A stretch of 64,000 nt of DNA from assembly GCA_000310025.1 (NCBI GenBank), contig FN647962.1:159902-223901 (forward strand). Direction: 5' to 3'. Each line of letters opens with the position of its first letter. Within the stretch, counting starts at the first letter, position 1. The notes beneath the pieces were generated by a model. That model saw nothing but the letters and a program-made list of their open reading frames with translations, made no database searches and was not told the origin of the DNA. Below are positions 46,762 to 57,262 of the stretch, piece after piece. A program made the translations under genes and the position numbers. This DNA is from Ectocarpus siliculosus (Eukaryota > Sar > Phaeophyceae > Ectocarpales > Ectocarpaceae).

Positions 46762-47036
46762 TGTAGACGCGCCTGAAGTCAGGCAGGGCCTAGGACCAGT
46801 ATTCTCCCCCCGTGGCCTCGGGGGGCTGGTCAATTCACCTCCTTGGTGATGGTAAACACAGTGTATTACTATTGCACACGAGTCTCGTCTCTCTCTCTCT
46901 CCATCTATCTCTCTCTCCTGCCAACATGCCAACCAGCCAGATAGAAACCCCAATCTACCATATCTTTGACATGCATACATATCCAACGGCATCTTCCCAC
47001 CGTGAACTACTGCTACCCAGGAGCGCTGCGTCCATA
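46762..47036 (-). repeat. 5' LTR of LTR-A copy 1
   Basis: It starts TGTAGACGCGCCTGAAG and ends GCGCTGCGTCCATA on plus. It shares ATTCTCCCCCC and GTGTATTACTATTGC with the LTR at 57263. Confidence 0.85.
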
Positions 47037-47883
47037 GGCTGGGTCTGCCGAAAAAGGATTGGCCTCAGTTGAAGCAACAAAACGACATGGTCTTGGAGTA
47101 TATTTGTCTGAGCTGGGCGAGGGTCGTCTTGTTTGCCTATTGACGGCATTTCTTCGCTGACTTCCTACGTATTTGTGCTTCATTTGTGTTGAGTGAGGGC
47201 TATCTTGTCGAGTATTGACAGCAGTTCTTGGCTGACTACTTCGTGTGCATTCTTCAGCATGTCGAGCATTGATATGGTGGTAGGTCACTGTCGATTGCCT
47301 AGTGTTGGGGGTGCCTTGGCTGGTCCGATGGTTGCATGTTGTTGAACTGCGTGGAGGCCGCCGTGTGACATCGTGTTGGTGGTATTTCTTGGGTTGGGTA
47401 CGTTTGATTTTAGTCACAATGGCTTGTTCGACGATCGTGCGGATCGTGGCAACATGTACGTTTATCTTCTGAGGTATTTCAACGCCATCCTGGAAGCGCC
47501 TCGTAACGGATTTCAGCGTTGCTTCGGGGTTTGTTGTTTCTTTTGTAGTTTGCCCTGCGTGTGGCAAACATGCCCATTTCACGTTGTTGGCGGTGTGTTG
47601 GTCGTCCATCCATTGCGTAAGTTTTCTGCTTTTGCAAGCATGCGGCCGTAGCCAGTTTAGTGTGGTCGTGCGTCACTTGCGTGTCATTGTCATTTGTAGC
47701 GTCACGTGCCTTTCATTGTTGAATACGGGCATTCTTCGCTCTGCATGGAAGTTTTGTACACATGCGCTGACTAACGAAATAGGAAGGCATTAGTCAGGCA
47801 TGATATCGCCGTGTATGGGTGTCTACTATCTGAGATCGAGCCGATTATTGCCTGTATCCGGTAGTAATCAGCTTTGGGGGCAT
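47037..47883 (+). mobile_element. 3' non-coding region of LTR-A copy 0
   Basis: It continues from the chromodomain end (GGCTGGGTCTGCCGAAAAAG) to the polypurine-like TTTGGGGGCAT before the LTR. The antisense strand carries an open frame of 198 codons (47609-47013). It aligns with antisense frames in the other copies. Confidence 0.7.
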
Positions 47884-48022
47884 TGTGGACGCAGCGCACC
47901 TGGGTAGCAGTAATTCACGGTGGGAAGCAAGCCGCCCTTCGAATATCTGCATGTCGTACGAGATGGTGGATAGGGTTTCTATCTGTCTGGTTGGCATGTT
48001 GGTAGGAGAGAGCGATATAGAT

Positions 48023-48057
<35 letters not shown>

Positions 48058-48894
48058 CGTGTGAATTACCGTAGACGACACAAGATAACACACCTACAAA
48101 AGAAACCACACACCCCACAGAATACGAAACCCCAGTGATAATTTGGACGTTTCTGACAAACCATCGATTTATTACCGGGGCTACAACGATAACACACTCC
48201 TTGAGGTTACGTACGCCGCATACATGCACGGGGCTCCTCCTTCTATCACCGGGGTGATACATCATCTGCCCCGTGGGCATGTGGGCATCTCACACACACA
48301 ACGTCTGCGTAACTCTCTTTTGGTCGTACCCAACAGTAAGGTATGCAGGAGCCTACTTTTTTGTGTGAGGGGGCAGGACGGATCGTGCGCTCTGTGGCCA
48401 CCGAGTCATGTGCTCAGGAGTTTCGTCACCTCTGTTGAGCTTCTTTGTTTTACCACATTCCGCAGAACCACAAGTCATGAAGTGTTCGTGCAGGCATTGC
48501 AATCACACCCCCGCAATACCAACCAAGCGTGCGGCAGCAGCGGTTCAACTCTACAAGAAGTGTTATAACACCTCCTTTTTATCACACACCCTCATTACAC
48601 ACCCCGAAACAAAGCCTGTGCGTGTTCGGACGTGCTATCACACCCCCTTAAGGACCCCTGCGAGCTGCACTTTATCACCCGGGCTACATAACATACTACC
48701 CCCCACAGGATACCACACCAAGTGATAATATATTTAAAGCCCAAAATGTTATCACTGGGGTGTGTTATCTTGTGTCGTCTACGGTAATCATACACTCTGT
48801 TTACCATCTCCAAAGAGGTGAATCGACCAGCCCCCCGAGATTATGGGGGGAGAATTCTGGTCCTAGGCCCAGCCTGATTTCAGGCTTGTCTACA
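47884..48894 (+). repeat. 3' LTR of LTR-A copy 0, split by a TIR element
   Basis: It starts TGTGGACGCAGCGCACCTGG and ends CAGGCTTGTCTACA. LTR sequence stops at 48068 and resumes at 48785 (ATCATACACTCTGTTTACC). It is more diverged than other LTR-A copies, as expected for the oldest element. Confidence 0.8.
48069..48784. mobile_element. TIR element (MITE-like) with perfect 26-bp TIRs, TA flanks
   Basis: The left end starts CCGTAGACGACACAAG and the right end is its exact inverse, with 26 of 26 bases matching. TA flanks both sides (48067-48068 and 48785-48786), consistent with a TA duplication inside the LTR. The 716-bp interior repeats the words TATCAC/GTGATA and ACACACC many times, perhaps as transposase-binding subterminal motifs. 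No transposase frame. The superfamily is not assigned; a TA target would fit Tc1/mariner-like elements. Confidence 0.8.
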
Positions 48895-50921
48895 AACGAC
48901 ATCCTCCCGGAGGAATAGGGCGAGTTCCCGCCTGGGCGATCCACCATCGAGATGCTGTTCGTCGTGCGCCGACTCCAGGAACTGGGGTCGAGAAGGAAAA
49001 TACCGCTCTACATGTTCTTCGTCGACCTGAAGAAGGCGTATGACTCGGTGGACCGAGAGCTGCTATGAAGGTGCTGGCCAGGGCTGAGATCCCCGAGAAG
49101 ATGATTGCCGTCATTCGTCAACTCCACGACGGAATGCGAGCCCGGGTGCGCATGGACGACGAAGAGCTTTTCGGACTGGTTTTGGATCACACAAGGGCTA
49201 CGACAAGGTGTCTGCTGTTCCCATTGCTGTTCAACTTCTTCACCGTGGTCCTCGAGGGCGTTGCCATTCGATTCAGCGAGGATGATGTTATTCTGCAGAA
49301 CCTGATGTACCTGGAGAAGGAGACGGGAGCTGGGACAGGGACATCACTTGACCAAGTGCGGAGGGCGGTATGGGGAATGCTGTATGTCGATGACGCTGGC
49401 GTTGTATCGAGGTCTGCCGACGGACTGGCAATGGCCGTCATCGTGGAAGTGTTTGGGGAGTCTGGACTGACCGTATATGGAGAAAGGAGACAGAGACGCT
49501 ACTGATGCGCGTCAAGGAAAGGCAACCAACACCACCACTCCCCCCGCCGCCACCACTGATCAGTGAGGCAGCGGGCAGAAGTACGCCCAGACGACTGAGT
49601 CCCGGTACCTAGGTGACCTTGTCAACGAACATGGCAACCGGTGGACAGGGCTCTGTTAGGGGCCCAGATATGGTAGTTGGAGATGTTGATGGTACCCCCT
49701 TGTTTCCCATCCGCGGGGCCTCTGCTGAAGTTTGCACGTAATATGCTCTCCCTGTTTTTTTCCCTTCTACCCCTTTCTGTGGGGGCTTAGGGCCTAGCTT
49801 TCACCCTTACACCCTGGGGAGGCTGCCCTAGGGGGTCAACGGAGGGCATATGGCTCTCTTGTCCATAGACCTCACCCGGGAGATCAATTACCGGGGCAGA
49901 ACAGCATGGGTGTGCGTCAGGAGACATGGCCGGGAGCTCTTCGACAGCCTGAGAGCCCCGTTCCGACTCAAGACTAGCCTGCTCCAGGCGGAGGCGATGG
50001 AGGCACTGTTGTAGGGCTGCATGGTATGGGCCCCACCCCACCAACACTACCGGCTGTGGCGGTCGATACATCACCGGCTGCTCCTGCGAGTTATCGGTTG
50101 CCAACGCAAGAACGGCACCGACCGGCAGCTTTCGTACGCCCAGACCCTGACAAGGGTAGGGTCCCAGAGCGTGGAAGCTACGGTTCCGCAACGGTGCCTG
50201 CTCTTCGCGGGAGCATTGGCAAGGCAGCCAGACGGGCACCTCCCCAGACGGCTGATTCTTGGCGAGCTGATGGGGGGGGAGAGGGCCCAGTCAGGGGGAA
50301 ACTGGAGAAAAACTGGCAGATGAGCCTGAACGATGACCTTAACATGTTCGAGGCAGGGCACGGATGCACGGAAACCAAGTGACTTTTCTTCGGAGTCCCA
50401 CAAACAACGTGGATGGAAACAGCGAAGATGGAGCGGGGTTTACCGTGGCATACGGGGTACTGCAGGGGACTAAAGAGCTTCATGATCGCCTGGCACAAGC
50501 ATGAGAGGAGAAAATCCAGCAACGATCGCTCAAACTAAACAAGCTCGAACAGCACCGACGCACAACAGCCAATGGACCGGGAGGGATGCAGCGGACGGAC
50601 GAGACGGCGAGGAAAGAAATTAAGATAGAAGAGACGGACCGAGTGGCGCGACACGGGACGCCGGAGTTGCAAGACATGTTACGCCGGATTGAACCCCCTG
50701 ATGGACTTGATCCCCCCCCCCTTCCCGTTGTAAAACAGGCCACCCCCCCTGGTTTTTGCCATCGGGGTTGGGTTTTCGTCGCTTGGCGGCGATGTTGTAA
50801 TACAAGCCGATCACTTCGTGAGCTCGGCCACCAGGTTACCGCTTTTGTTTGCCTTTTTTTTTCTTTTTTGCGGTAACCATGAATGGTGGCCGAGTAGATT
50901 ATGTTCAGCGGGGTCGAGAAC
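48895..50921 (+). mobile_element. LINE ORF2 remnant with 3' tail
   Basis: Plus-strand RT: MFFVDLKKAYDSVDRELL (48996-49065), then WGMLYVDDAGVVSRSADGL (RT catalytic YVDD, near 49380), then YLGDLVNEHGN. After the LTR-B solo it resumes with DLTREINYRGRTAWVCVRRH and ends with the LINE C-terminal region LWRSIHHRLLLRVIGCQRKN. The 3' tail (50730-50921) matches 36600-36815. Stops and frameshifts occur at 49066, 49195 and 50012, so it is dead. Confidence 0.78.
49641..49867 (-). mobile_element. Solo LTR, family LTR-B, in the LINE
   Basis: Read on plus it starts GTGGACAGGGCTCTGTTAGG and ends GCTCTCTTGTCCATA. It splits the LINE frame between YLGDLVNEHGN and DLTREI. Confidence 0.7.
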
Positions 50922-51198
50922 TGTAGACACGCCTGAAGTCAGGCAGGGCCTAGGACCAGTATCCTCCCCACGTGGCCTCGGGGGGCTGTTCAATTCACCT
51001 CCTTGGTGATGGTAAACACAGAGTATTATTATTGCACACGAGTCTCGTCTCTCTCTCTCTCCATCTATCTCTCTCTCTCCTGCCAACATGCCAACCAGCC
51101 AGATAGAAGCCCCAATCTACCATATCTTTGACATGCATACATATCCAACGGCAGCTTCCCACCGTGAACTACTGCTACCCAGGTGCGCTGCGTCCACA
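50922..51198 (-). repeat. 3' LTR of full-length LTR-A element
   Basis: TGTAGACACGCCTG...GCGTCCACA. It shares ACAGAGTATTATTATTG and GCCAGATAGAAGCCCC with the LTR at 60744-61022, unlike its partner at 57263. Confidence 0.88.
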
Positions 51199-51241
51199 AT
51201 GCCCCCAAAGCTTATTACTACCGGAGTAGACACGAATCAGC

Positions 51242-51649
51242 TTGAACTCAAACAGCAGTAGGCACCTGGTTGTACTCAAGAAGAAAACGACAGCGGTGTT
51301 TGTGAATGATAAACACCCGTACACGGCGATATCATGCCTGACTAAATCATGCCACACCAATTCGTCAGTCAGCGCAAGTGTTCAACCTCCCATGCAAAAA
51401 CGTAGAATGCCCCCATTCAACAGTGAAGGACCTCGACGCTTCAAACGACAAACACGCACGTGTCGGACGACCACACAAGATTGGCTAAGTCCGGTAGACA
51501 CGCGTACAGAGAAACTTACGCAATGGATGGATGACCAACACACCGCAAACAACGCGAAATGGGCAAAGTTGCCACACGCAAGGAAAATGATGAAAAAAAA
51601 CAACCCAAAGGCAACGCTGAAAACTGCTACGAGGCGCTTCCAGGGTTGA
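51242..51649 (+). other. Antisense open frame in the LTR-A 3' region (135 aa)
   Basis: A basic protein-like frame on the strand opposite to gag-pol, with KRRMPPFNSEGPRRFKRQTR and KLTQWMDDQHTANNAK. Identical residues are encoded at 60700-60293 (minus). Related frames occur at 26605-26910, 44277-44420 (broken) and 47609-47013 (198 codons, diverged). No homology is recognised. It could be chance openness in a conserved non-coding region, or an antisense accessory gene such as some plant LTR elements carry. Confidence 0.35.
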
Positions 51650-51912
51650 GTTAAAATATCTCGAAATTCCAAACATACATGGCGAAACGATCGGCATGAT
51701 CGCTGAACAAGCCAAGGTCGCGAAATTAGACAAACGTACGTAGCTCGCGAAGAGATACCACCAACACGCTGTCACAAGGCGGCCTCCACGCAGTTCAATC
51801 ACACGCAAAAGACAGGCACGCCACAACATAAATGCGCGGCAAGCTGAAGAATGTACAGAAACAGTCAGCGAAGAAATGCTATCAATGCTCGACAAGATAG
51901 CCCTCACTCAAC

Positions 51913-54900
51913 TCAAACAAGTAATCCCAGGGCAATGCCGTATTGGTGCTTCAACTGAGCCCGAACCTTTTTCGGCAGACCCAGCCGCCGCAGCTCGGAT
52001 GTGACGAACTGCGGCGCGGCATCCCACACCTTGGACAAGTCTTCCCAGGTGTTCTCTTCCTTGTCGAATCCGACCCACTCTACTTCCACGTCGAACCCAG
52101 GGCCATCTTCCAACACCGACATGTCCACGATCGCCGCCATCTCGAACTCCCCCTGTGTGAAAGCATGCTGAAAGACCTCCTTCAACTCGGCCGTGATTTC
52201 GAGAGCGACATCGGCGTAGAACCGCAAACGCGCGACATGGACGTCCCGAACTTCCCCCGACACGATGTTCTGGACTCCGTACACATGCAGTCTCTCGGCG
52301 GCGACAATCCTCCACGGCCCCGTCCAGGTCATGAGAAGTTTCGGTGTCGAACCACGCCGGCGAACACGCGCCACCAACACGTAGTCCCCCACCACGAAGT
52401 CAGGCAGGCTCCCAACTCGCGCAGACGCCCGGTGCTTACTCCGACTCGCCTGCACCTTGTCGAGAACTTTCTTGTGCAGGTGACGTTGGGCCTCGACGAC
52501 GTGCTGCACCTTCAGCCGCAAAGACTTCTCATCCAGGACGTCTACCTTCCATTTTCGGCGCCTGTGGACGACGCCAAATTGGAAAGCGCGCTGCGTGGTG
52601 CTCTACCAAACATGACGTGGTACGGCGTCGCGCCGTATCGTTCGCGGAAAGCGGTGTTCAACGCCCATTGCACAGCTGGTACCAGATCAACCCAGTCACG
52701 AGGACTCCTCCGCTCTTCCTGAATGATGGCCTTGAGCGTACTAACCACCTCGCGCATCATGCGCTCGCACGTACCGTTAGACCAGGGAGAGTTGGCGACT
52801 GAAAATTTCCGGTCAACACCGAGTGCAGTCTCAAGGGCAGCCATCAGCTGATTGTTGAAATGGGAAGCGGTATCACTCACCCAAACCTCCGGCACACCCA
52901 AGATCTTACACCACGTCAGGAGATGTAGCGCAGTCAGGCGCGCAGTGTAGCCCCGGTGGGCTCCAGCCAAACCCAGTTGGACATGTCGTCCATCGTGACC
53001 AAAATGTACTTGAACCCTTCCTCCTTGTCCAAGCCATCATCCCCCAGCGGGCCACTCGCTCCCACGTAGAGGTAGTCAAAATGAACAACTTCGCCAGGGC
53101 ACGTGCCATGGACGGTCTCCCCAAGCGGGCGAGGCACCTTTTCGCCCGCCTTAGAGTCCATGCAATGCAGGCACTGCTTGACGAAGTCAGTGACATGCTC
53201 TTTCATCCGAAACCAGCAACAGTACTCGGACAGGCGCTGCAAGGTGGCGACGGCGCCACGATGCCCGGCTTCTTTCATGTGCGCACAGACCATCAGTCGC
53301 ACCTGCAACGCACTCGCCTGACGTGGAATCCAAAGCACGTCTCGCCCATTCATGCCCACGCGAAACAATCCCTCGTCATCCAGAGTCGCCCGTCCCCACC
53401 GCCGTCGAAAATGACGTGGCAGGCCCGGCAAGCGCGCCGAGCTTACTCCGCGCCGCTTGTTGTGCATCACATACTACTTGCTTCGACGGCATGGCGGCAT
53501 CAGGTTCGCTGGGGACGTAAACCACGGCAACGCGAACACTCACCGACGGCACAGAGACCCACCGCGACAGAAGGTCCCCCCAGCAATTGCGCTCACCCGA
53601 AATGTGCCTGATGGTGTAATCGTACTGGCCCAAGACAGCTTTCCACTGGTCCAGGCGCTGAGCCGTGGTTTTCGCTACGGCAGACACGCAAGCCTCCGGG
53701 TCGAAGATGTACGCGAGATTACGGTGGTCGGTGAAAAATGTGCACGACATCCCAAAGCAAATACTCCAACCGCTTGAACGTACTCACAATCGCGTACCCT
53801 TCCTTGTCCACCGTGGCCCACCGCTGCTGCGCGCCCTTGAAAGTGCCGCTCAGAAACACCATCGGTTCATGAGCCATATTCTCCACAGGAACGCACGATC
53901 CAGCTGGTGTTGGGGCATTTGCGTGAGAAAGCTCCCCCAATGCTCATCGGATGCATCGGGAAACATAAGGACGGCGCAACCTTGGCGAGGGTGAGACAGA
54001 GCAACGGCACGGGCAACAAGGTCTTGCGCAGCAGTCCACGCTTCGACGAGCGCCGGCGTCCACGCATCCTCAGCGATCGCGCGATTCTCGGCCACGCGCT
54101 TCGTCCGGCTCTTGGCACCAACCAAATGCTGCTCCAGAAACACGCGAAGCGGCCACACAACCTCCACCATCAACGGCAGAGACGTGCGCAGCCAGTTTAC
54201 CGCCTGCAGGAACTGCATCAGCTCGCCAGCCGTCTCAGGACGCCGCATTGTAGCCAACCCGCTGAGCCGCTCGGGATCGTGCTCGACCTGACCCTCCGAG
54301 TACACCTTCCCGCACCAAGTGATGCTGGTCTCAAAGAATGTGCACTTGTGGGCGGCCACGTAAAGGCCATCCCCCTCCAGACGATCCAGAATCAAGTCAA
54401 GGGTGTCAAGCAGGTCGTCTTCACCCATCCCCCAATACACGACATCGTCTACCCAGACGAAGCAATTCAGCCCGTGCAAGATGCGCGTAAGGGTGGCCTG
54501 GAAATACGACGTGGCGTTCAAAATACCTTGCGGTACCCTCTTGGGCGTGTAGAGGCCGCCCGGCGTAGCAATCGTGAAAATTTCCTGCGCCTCCGGAGCC
54601 AACGGGCACTGCCAATACCCTTGCAAGAGGTCCAAGCTCCCATAGAACTTGGCCTCACTGAGCTGAGCCATACTAGCTTCAGGGTTCGGCATCACACCAG
54701 GCACCTTCTCTACTTGCTTGTTTGCCGCACGAAAGTCACTCACCAGCCGGTATCCCCCTTTCTTCGGAGTCGCCATCGCGGCACTGACCCACACGGCCTG
54801 AATGTTGAGGAACACCAACCCCAACGCGACCAGCGACGCCATGCACCCCGCCAGCCACGCAGTGTTGATCGGGTTGTACACCCGCGGCCGTGCTTTAACC

Positions 54901-56162
54901 GGTCGCGCTCCGGGCTTAAGGGTGACCTGTAGATGCTCGACGTTCGCGGGAGGGTCACCATGGCGTAAACCACGGCGGAACGCATTCCAGCTCTTGCTGA
55001 TGATGTATCGCACACGCCCTACATGCGGTTTCTCCAAGCCAGCGGCAGCAGCGGAAGAGACAGCGCTATCCAACGATGAAGACCGCGCCGATGCCTCCTC
55101 CTCCGGGCTCATGTCCATATCGGGGCCCCGCGCCACCAAACGCTCGACCGCGGGATCCGGCTCGACCTGCTCCGGACCCTCGCGCTGCTGCAGTGCATCG
55201 ACAGCCAGCGTAACTCGGCGGTATTGTTTGTACGCCGCGGTCTCAACACCCGCGACGCTAGCGCGCGAACGCGCACAGGCCCCCAAGCTCTCGTACACAT
55301 CGATACCCAACGCCTTCATCGTCGGGTTGCCAAGAATGACCACCTCATCATTGCCAGGCATGACCGCAAACGAGAGCGGGTCCACCGACACCAGCCCCCA
55401 GCTGGTGTGCAAAGCGATCCGGACGGGGCATGTTTTCTGTGTGACCGCAAGCACGCGGCCGTCCGCGACTTTCAGCTTCCCCGGGTTTGGCATGCCCCCC
55501 ACGACCTGCACATCAGGAAAAGCAGCTTGCAGCCTACTCGCGATACCGGCTGACATGGTGGTGAGCCCTGATCCAGAATCCAGAATCGCAACGGCGTCTA
55601 TGGCAGTCATATCGGCAGCACCAGGCACCGACAAGCTCACTTGGCACCATTTGTCCTGCGAATCAACCGCGATACCTTCAGAATCAAACCCAGACATACC
55701 TCCGAGCTGAACCCCACGAAACGCCGGCAGGAATGGCCCCGCAGGGCCTGGTGGCACCCCCACACCCTCAGACGGCGCTGGTAAAGATGCGGGGGCAGTG
55801 GTAGCTGACGGGAACGGGTCGGACGGCAGAAAAGGCGTCGGAGCGGCCTGCCCCTGCGATTCCCCGGAAAAAACAGCCCTACCTTCGACATGGCGTTCGT
55901 GAAAGTTGGTGGACGATGCCCCCCCGGAGCCTCGTCCCCCTCCTGAAGACGGTTGTTGCTGCTGTGGACCGGGAGGGCGCTGTTGCTGCGGCGCTTGCCC
56001 CTGGGCTGCTGCTGCTGCTGCTGCTGCTGCTGGTATCCATGGGCGTCCCCGGTGCCGCGAAAATGCCCCCCATGCCCAGCGTGCTGGGTAGAGGCTTTGG
56101 CGGGGAACCGCTGAAGCGGACAGTTCTGCGGGGCGTGGCCGGGCTTCTTGCACCTGAAACAT
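51913..56162 (-). pseudogene. pol of full-length LTR-A element (PR-RT-RH-IN-chromodomain, frameshifted)
   Basis: The longest open part (56162-53850, 770 codons) begins artificially in the gag region and holds the protease DSG at residues 195-197, then RT from about 430 with KKGGYRLVSDFRAANKQ, LYTPKRVPQGILNATSYF and the catalytic box FVWVDDVVYWG. RNase H (FTDHRNLAY), the integrase H-H-C-C finger, the DDE core (HFDYL, WVSDTASHF, NGTCERMMRE) and the chromodomain (VEVEWVGFDKEENTWEDL) follow in other frames. Against copy 0, one-base shifts lie near 53893, 53737, 53405 and 52950, and a two-base shift near 52553; three of the five are in homopolymers. So pol is broken here, or the assembly has indel errors. 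Confidence 0.82.
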
Positions 56163-57010
56163 GTGACAAGCTCGGCAGAGGGAGACGCACCTGCACCTTC
56201 AGCTCCATCAGGCGCTTTCGTTTTCGCCCATGACTGTTGCTGAGACGGTTTTTTACGAGCATGAACGCCACCCCCACGCGATTGCCCGCGCTGCCTGTCT
56301 GCCAACTCAACCGTGCGCCACTCGACCGCAACATCCCGAACGATCTCAAACACTAGCTCAGGTTTGTCCTTCCAGCTACCTTGCATGTCGAGCTTGCTTT
56401 CCACCTTGACCTTGAACTCGGGCGGAGACAGACCTGCCACAACTGCTTTGCTGAGGACAGCTGCCGGACCTTTCTTGAACGCGCCACTGGAGTCTCGAAA
56501 AACACGCTCCACACTCGGGTTTTCGAAGTATTGCTCGAGGCGGCTTTGGACAGCGTCTATCCGATCTACAGCAGTAGTCTCAGTCCCCATGACTACCATA
56601 CGGGACACGGCGGCGGCCGCAATCGAAGGCTCAAGGGTATCATCCGTCCAGCATTCAGCATGTTTGGCCAGGGCCTCGCGCAGGTCAGCTTCGTCAAGTT
56701 CAGTACCATCAAAGTAGGTGCGCGACAAGCATTTCCGGATAGACTGGCGCCGCAGTTGAGACACCGTGAGCAGCGGGCGTCTGATGGATTGCCCACTGTT
56801 GCAGAGAGCCATGCTCCGCTCGTACTCGGTGTATTGCGTGGAGAAACGCAAGGACGAAGTTCGTGAAAAAGTACGTCCATACTCGGGCGGCTTGGGCCCA
56901 TTGCCCAAAACCAAGTCAGTAAGCCCCGCCCCGAGCTCACCAATATCTCCAGCAGAACCTTGCTGTCCGCCAAGCGCCCCCTTGCCAATATTGGAGCGTC
57001 TCTGAGCCAT
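55637..57010 (-). CDS. Gag of full-length LTR-A element, frameshifted in the CAG tract
   Basis: It starts at ATG 57010 like copy 1. Capsid-like residues 1-230 and the knuckle CFRCKKPGHAPQNC (about 287-300) are intact. In the CAG (Gln) tract near 56005-56035 the length differs from copy 1 by a non-multiple of three, so the frame leaves the Pro/Gly linker and continues out of register to 55637. The protease continues in the other frame. Slippage in the triplet tract is the likely cause. Confidence 0.8.
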   Translation of the reverse strand: MAQRRSNIGKGALGGQQGSAGDIGELGAGLTDLVLGNGPKPPEYGRTFSRTSSLRFSTQYTEYERSMALCNSGQSIRRPLLTVSQLRRQSIRKCLSRTYFDGTELDEADLREALAKHAECWTDDTLEPSIAAAAVSRMVVMGTETTAVDRIDAVQSRLEQYFENPSVERVFRDSSGAFKKGPAAVLSKAVVAGLSPPEFKVKVESKLDMQGSWKDKPELVFEIVRDVAVEWRTVELADRQRGQSRGGGVHARKKPSQQQSWAKTKAPDGAEGAGASPSAELVTCFRCKKPGHAPQNCPLQRFPAKASTQHAGHGGHFRGTGDAHGYQQQQQQQQQPRGKRRSNSALPVHSSNNRLQEGDEAPGGHRPPTFTNAMSKVGLFFPGNRRGRPLRRLFCRPTRSRQLPLPPHLYQRRLRVWGCHQALRGHSCRRFVGFSSEVCLGLILKVSRLIRRTNGAK

Positions 57011-57198
57011 CGCGCCGTACGATGCCCGGGCAGATCAAGACAGCAGCTCCGCGGGAGATCAGGACAGCAGCTCCAAGACCGCAGCCTCGCACTCAGCGAA
57101 GCAAGAAAAACGCGGAGGAATAGCTCGTCCTGCTGTTGTCACGAAAATGTTTTTTGACCCTGACTAACCCTGGTCGGTCAGCCTGAATTATCGATAAC

Positions 57199-57262
57199 TG
57201 TAGACACGCCTGAAGTCAGGCAGGGCCTAGGACCAGTATCCTCCCCCCGTGGCCTCGGGGGG
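57199..57262 (-). repeat. Extra partial LTR end beside the 5' LTR of the full-length element
   Basis: A direct repeat of the last 64 bp of the LTR, as in copy 1 (46698-46761). TTATCGATAA, a perfect 10-bp palindrome, adjoins it on the internal side. Confidence 0.8.

Larger units (their letters stand above)
43881..47036 (-). mobile_element. LTR-A copy 1, internal deletion derivative
   Basis: LTRs are at 43881-44136 and 46762-47036, flanked by GGCA/GGCT (4 bp, one mismatch) inside copy 0's chromodomain. Internally it keeps the leader, gag and protease (44602-46509) but jumps at about 44586 (AAACAT | GCCTCCTGCTCC) to the 3' non-coding region, removing RT, RNase H, integrase and chromodomain. The gag half is about 99 percent identical to the full-length copy. 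The 3' half and 3' LTR are clearly more diverged. Confidence 0.85.
37868..48894 (+). mobile_element. Old LTR-A Ty3/gypsy copy (copy 0), 5'-truncated, hosting five insertions
   Basis: Plus-strand remnants are gag (37868-39200), a piece of RT and RNase H (39280-40423), integrase and chromodomain (40697-42028, resuming 43795-43880), the last pol codons (47037-47090), the 3' non-coding part (to 47883) and the 3' LTR (47884-48894). It is interrupted by an LTR-B solo (38413-38651), an LTR-A solo (40424-40696), an LTR-B element (42029-43794), LTR-A copy 1 (43881-47036) and a TIR element (48069-48784). Removing these rejoins neighbouring host codons each time. The protease and N-terminal RT are deleted near 39240-39290. 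There is no 5' LTR. Confidence 0.8.

Noticed and set aside
48000-48060. A possible CRISPR-like or regulatory GA array
   Set aside because: It is the GA microsatellite inside the LTR-A LTR, present in every copy with variable length.
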